Assembly: GCA_037447655.1 (NCBI GenBank)
Contig: JBBHKE010002354.1
Span: forward strand, 188,001 to 226,618
DNA: 38,618 nucleotides
Reading direction: 5' to 3'
From: Zygnema cylindricum
Taxonomy: Eukaryota; Streptophyta; Zygnematophyceae; Zygnematales; Zygnemataceae
Shown here: piece by piece, positions 34,824 through 38,618 of the stretch
Layout of the letters: each line of letters starts with the position of its first letter
Numbering within the stretch: position 1 is the first letter of the stretch
The notes under the pieces: generated by a model
Told to the model about the DNA's origin: nothing
Database searches by the model: none
What the model saw: the letters and a program-made list of their open reading frames with translations, nothing else
Translations under genes and position numbers: made by a program

Positions 34824-35400
34824 AGCAACTTTGTAAGATCGGTTTATCAGTTAAGCCATCTAAATGTGTGTCGTGGTGCCCGCAAGGCTTACCTTCTGAT
34901 TACCCTGTCAATATGGGTTTTCGAATTGTGTCTTCGACGGAGGGAATGAAAGCATTAGGATCCCCTATCGGAACCCTATCCTTTGTCAACCAAGTTGTTA
35001 GTGATGGTTTGTTGGAGGACCTATCGCACTCTGATGACCTTCCTAAGCTCTCCGACTCCCAAGTGGCTTTCGCAATCCTCACCCGTTGTTTTGCTCAACG
35101 TCCTTTATATCTCGCCCTAACAGTCTCACCAACGGCTCTGTTTTTGTCTTCCTGAAAGACTTTGATGACAAACGTTTTAGCGTGCTCCACTACCTCGTTG
35201 GGCATGGGATTTTTGATCGGCCGGAGAGCTCGTTTGCCCGCCAACAAACTAGTCTCCCTATTTCGAATGGCGGCTTAGGTTTGATTCTTGTGGCTAGCGT
35301 TGCTCCGGTGGCCTATTTGGGTAGTTGGGCTTTGGTGGCACCTTCCATCACCTCTCGATTTATCGTAGATGACGTTCTAATTGTGGCCTAGGTGGTCCCC
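34790..35400 (+). pseudogene. Non-LTR element RT thumb and post-RT region
   Basis: After a frame change near 34790 the sequence continues as FVEQLCKIGLSVKPSKCVSW (usual KC-x-x-W block), GFRIVSSTEGMKALGSPIG and, after another change near 35100, LPISNGGLGLILVASVAPVA. The SxGGLGL block is typical of the region behind RT. Confidence 0.75.
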
Positions 35401-35679
35401 AAGGTGGAGGAAAACCTTTTTCCTTTTCATGAGGCTCTTCTCTCTTCGCGTGCACTTCTCCCGCCTAATGCACGAAACCAGGTTCCAACTTTTCAAAATC
35501 TTATTTCCGACAACACCTTTCATCTCCAATAACGCATAATTGAGCAGTAGGCAGTCGTTGAATTCCATAACCTTTTAAACCCGCTACCTTCTGATCAATC
35601 GCGTGCTCAACTCCGTTCGTGTTCTGGGCCGGCGACTGGTGCGTGGTTTCAAGCCACACCGATTTTTCCGACACTTCGT
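35401..35679 (+). pseudogene. Non-LTR element, degraded stretch
   Basis: Continues the element but I can read only fragments such as SGPATGAWFQATPIFPTLRL across shifting frames. Confidence 0.4.
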
Positions 35680-36407
35680 TTGACGTCGGATCAGTTCACA
35701 TCTGCCCTACGTCTACGTTTGGGTTTGCCTCACCATGCGCTTTTCAGGCGACCCCATTGTGTTTGTAGTCAACCTATCTACTCGGACGGGATTCATCTAC
35801 AACGTTGCTCTAGAGGTGGTGGACGTACTGTTGAGCATGATTTGGTTCGCGACTCAGTTGATGCAATTGGCAATGACGCATGTTACACCGTGAGGCACGA
35901 AGTTTCTCATGTACTACCTCCTCGCTCACAGTCTAACGACCTTCCAAGTCCTCGGGTTGATTTGGTTTTCCTCCACGGGGTTGGGAGGACTTTGGGTGAT
36001 GTCATTTTGACATATCTGACTGGGACCCACGTTTCTTCTCGCGCGGCGGTACATACAGGCGTGGCGGCTCGGGATGAAGCAACTTCTAAGGAACGGGATT
36101 ACGCTCACCGAGACCTGGCAGACCGATTGGTGCCATTTGCTGCATAAATTTTCGGTACTTTGCACAAGACTTTTGATGATTTCTTTCGTAGAGTGCAAAA
36201 AAAACATTTGAAACCCGGGGTCTCGAGAGCCCTCCCCCGAGCCTTCTCGTTGCGTTTGACCGTCAACGTGTATCAGTAGCTCTTCAACGAGCGCAAGCCG
36301 CGGCCCTTCTACGACGGAGCACGGTGGCGGATGACAGGTGTGGCCTCTCGGATCTTCCACCAAGGGATCCAATCCACATCCACGATCTTCTGGGGTGTGG
36401 ATTTTAG
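35680..36407 (+). pseudogene. Non-LTR element CCHC motif and restriction-like endonuclease
   Basis: CVCSQPIYSDGIHLQRC is C-x1-C-x9-H-x3-C, like the R2 family CCHC. EHDLVRDSVDAIG, RHEVSHVLPP, PRVDLVFLHG, GDVILTYLTG and SKERDYAHRDL follow, a layout that fits a PD-(D/E)xK nuclease with Asp in VDLVF, an acidic residue in GDVIL and a downstream Lys. It would nick the target DNA. After a TAA at 36145-36147 the frame is still readable as RVSVALQRAQAAALLRR to a TAG at 36405-36407. Confidence 0.6.
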
Positions 36408-37052
36408 TTTGGTAGGGTTGTGTAGTCAATTTGTATAGTGCCATCTTTAGTAAATTTGCTTGGTTTTGGAAGGTATTATAGTTAGATTTGGTGTCTTCAC
36501 ATGTTTTCTTTCCGTTAGTTTCCTTTGGCTATTATTTAGCATCAAACGCTTTTTCCCTTTATTTTTTATAACCCTTTGTACTTTGATGTTTTTTTCCATC
36601 GCACTTTTGAAATAACAGTCATGCATATGTTCAGTGGTCGAATATGTGAACACAGACTTTCACGGCTACCCTAAATACATGAGAATGTGTATCGATTTCT
36701 TAAATTTAATAGCGATTTATGGTGTACGTTCAACCTTTTATTGAGAATTCCGTACATTTTGTCTGTACATTTTCCGTACACGAAAAGTATACGAATTTAA
36801 CGAAAATTTCAAATTCTTAGGGTACGTCCCCATGTATTAAAGTATCCACTTTTCTCTGTCTTTTTGCCCTAAAATTCAAGGAACTCTGACAAAGACTTTA
36901 GCCGTACGATAAAATCATGTTTACCAAAGTACAGTGAACGTAATTTCATACTTTGGATGTACGACGTGTTTGTCGTCATGTGAACGCATTTTGGCGTTTT
37001 CCCCTTTTCGAGCCCCGGGCAAGAGAATCCAGTACAAAAAAAAACTTCATCC
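36408..37052. other. Intergenic, no gene seen
   Basis: AT-rich sequence with scattered CGTAC/GTACG. I see no supported exon or RNA gene. Confidence 0.4.
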
Positions 37053-37077
37053 AAAATCACCTCGAGGGGGTGATTTT
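37053..37077. repeat. Hairpin AAAATCACC/GGTGATTTT
   Basis: 9-bp perfect arms at 37053-37061 and 37069-37077 with a 7-nt loop, TCGAGGG. Confidence 0.7.
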
Positions 37078-37495
37078 AGTTCAAGTACCGCCCAAACAAC
37101 GAATGAAAACCGACCCAAGCACGTACCACACGAGAGCGATTTTTTTTGGAATGGGGAGAGTCCTCGCTATTTTTCTCCGTGGTCGTCACCCGCATGTATG
37201 GAAAAAAGTTTGCAGGGGTCTCGGACCTCCACTTTCATTCATGGGTCCTTTGGATGATTTTTCGCCGTTGTCGCCTCTCCCTTCTCCCTCTCACACTATC
37301 GCTTTTATCTCACACTTTTTAGAACGAGACACGACAATATTGATATAAAATGAAAGATCTTTGAAAAATATTTGTTTTGACAATTTTTTGGTTTTTTTTT
37401 AATGGCAAGTCGAATGAAAAAAGTAAAAAAAATGAATTGGGGAAACCATGGTGTAAAGTTCTTGAATCAGTGACGTCGACGTTGTCACAAGTGAG

Positions 37496-37507
37496 CGTGA
37501 CGTCACA
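37496..37507. promoter_or_regulatory. TGACGTCA palindrome (bZIP-type site)
   Basis: GCGTGACGTCAC contains the symmetric TGACGTCA core recognised by bZIP factors in plants and animals. No gene start was found next to it, so function is unproven. Confidence 0.3.
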
Positions 37508-37557
37508 AGTTCACCAAACCCTAAACATCTACAATTTCACAATAATCTAGACGTCTA

Positions 37558-37622
37558 CCACTGTCGGTGTTTTTGTTGGCGTCACCAATACCACTGTCGC
37601 TGTTTTTGTTGGCGTCACCAAT
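37558..37622. repeat. 33-bp tandem duplication
   Basis: CCACTGTCG followed by TGTTTTTGTTGGCGTCACCAA occurs twice with a 33-bp period and one difference (GTCGGTG vs GTCGCTG). Confidence 0.85.
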
Positions 37623-37639
37623 CGTCGGAAGTTTTGTAG

Positions 37640-38618
37640 TTGGCTTCAATCGTCACAAGCTGTGCCTACGTCTACAAAAGTCGCATGTCAAAGTTCCAAT
37701 TTCATTTTCGCACATTGGGACGCTCTTCAAAGTAGTACGGGGAATCTTCACTACAATCCAAAATACTTTATCAAAGTACCGATTACATGGGGAGTAAAAA
37801 TTAACGCATTTGCTTAAAAAAGTGAAAATCCGTACGTTTGGTACCTCTATGGTATTTTCGCTAAGCGATACACGTGTCTTTTCCGCCACTTCAATCAGCT
37901 ATTGTCTATGCACACGTGTTCAATTTTTTTCAGCCGCCAAAAAGGCTAGAACGGTAGAACCTTACCTTTTGATGATTTGATCTCAACCGTCATTGTGCAC
38001 GCCGAAAAACGAGTTTAAATTTCTAAAGGCCGTTTTTCACACCTTGGGAAAGCATAATTTTTCACGCATGCGAACTCATCCGTACTGTCGTTTTTCGGCA
38101 GGTGAAAAGGTACATTATTTTCCACAGCCAAAATTTACCCCCTCCCGCCAAACGAATCATTAGTTTGTTCGACAGATTCTTGTCGTCCAGTGGAAAGCAA
38201 GGTCGTCTGTCGGTCCAATCTTACGCCAGATTCCTAACATTCCAAAATTTCGAAATTCAGACTACATTGGATCCACTTTGGCGCTCATGTTACCCACGTC
38301 CGACACAATGCCTGTCCTTTCACAGTGAAGAAGTAAATTAGAATCCTAATATATCTCTACGTGGCGTCACTTTATTCGCTAAATCCTGGAATATGTGTGA
38401 GGCCAGGATACGTTTTACATGCAGTTTCGCAAGCAATTTTTTTTTTTTTAAACATGTGAAATCGGCTTAAAAAATATTGACGGTGATGGCGATACACGGT
38501 ATACCGTAGCAAGAAAATGCTCGCTCTTTATTCACCTCCTTATTTTTCGGAATTTATCTTTGCCGTCCGATCGTGATTCCTGGAGAATAGACTCACTCCT
38601 CGTTCACGTTCTTATTTT
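37640..38618. other. Intergenic, no gene seen
   Basis: Short frames only. A T run lies at about 38437-38449. No exon, RNA gene or transposon end is supported. Confidence 0.4.

Larger units (their letters stand above)
32857..36407 (+). mobile_element. Non-LTR retrotransposon, R2-like layout, decayed
   Basis: An intronless region with fewer A and T than its neighbours. It encodes, in order, a Pro-rich N-terminus, a C2H2 finger, reverse transcriptase, and a C-terminal CCHC plus restriction-like nuclease. There is no LTR, integrase or protease. At least six frame changes separate the blocks. The last readable block ends at a TAG at 36405-36407. No poly(A) tail, tail repeat or target duplication was recognised, so both ends are uncertain. 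Confidence 0.75.

Noticed and set aside
36934-37348. Overlapping frames of 107 and 131 codons
   Set aside because: No motif, no splice support, low-complexity ends. Probably chance.

Overview
The window looks like nuclear DNA of a photosynthetic eukaryote, most likely of the green-plant lineage (a streptophyte alga or early land plant would fit; I cannot settle the species). Reasons: AT-rich non-coding DNA with many microsatellites, GT-AG introns, plant-style Ty1/copia and Ty3 retrotransposons with initiator-tRNA primer sites, and no bacterial gene layout.

Layout. 1-2.85 kb: intergenic DNA with a perfect 22-bp hairpin and a 26-bp minisatellite. 2.9-8.2 kb: a host gene on the + strand whose six candidate exons join in a consistent reading phase and encode a small single-pass membrane protein; its introns carry an (AT)n tract, an 850-bp quasi-palindromic minisatellite and a 30-bp minisatellite. 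8.9-9.4 kb: a purine tract facing a complementary CCCT tract. 9634-9756: a probable first coding exon of a second host gene (N-terminal signal anchor).

9991-31573: a three-level nest of LTR retrotransposons. The outermost is a Ty1/copia element on the + strand (LTRs 9991-10726 and 30769-31573, target duplication AATCC). Into its reverse transcriptase, just before the catalytic YVDD, a Ty3 element inserted on the - strand (13795-29579, duplication ATAGC). Into that one a second copy of the same Ty3 family inserted in the same orientation (16993-24716, duplication ATACA). All are coding-dead. Two features stand out. The copia gag starts inside the 5' LTR and is read through a copia-type half-tRNA primer site. 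The Ty3 family has a textbook -1 frameshift signal (G GGA AAC, 6-nt spacer, stem-loop) between gag and pol in both copies.

31.7-32.8 kb: a diverged duplication, then four repeats built around the palindrome CGCCAAATTTGGCG. 32.9-36.4 kb: a decayed non-LTR retrotransposon with a C2H2 finger, a reverse transcriptase and a C-terminal R2-like CCHC plus restriction-like endonuclease. 36.4-38.6 kb: intergenic DNA with small repeats and no gene I can support.

The host genes do not obviously work together. Most of the window is retrotransposon decay, and its value lies in the nesting chronology, the translational recoding signal and the LTR architecture.
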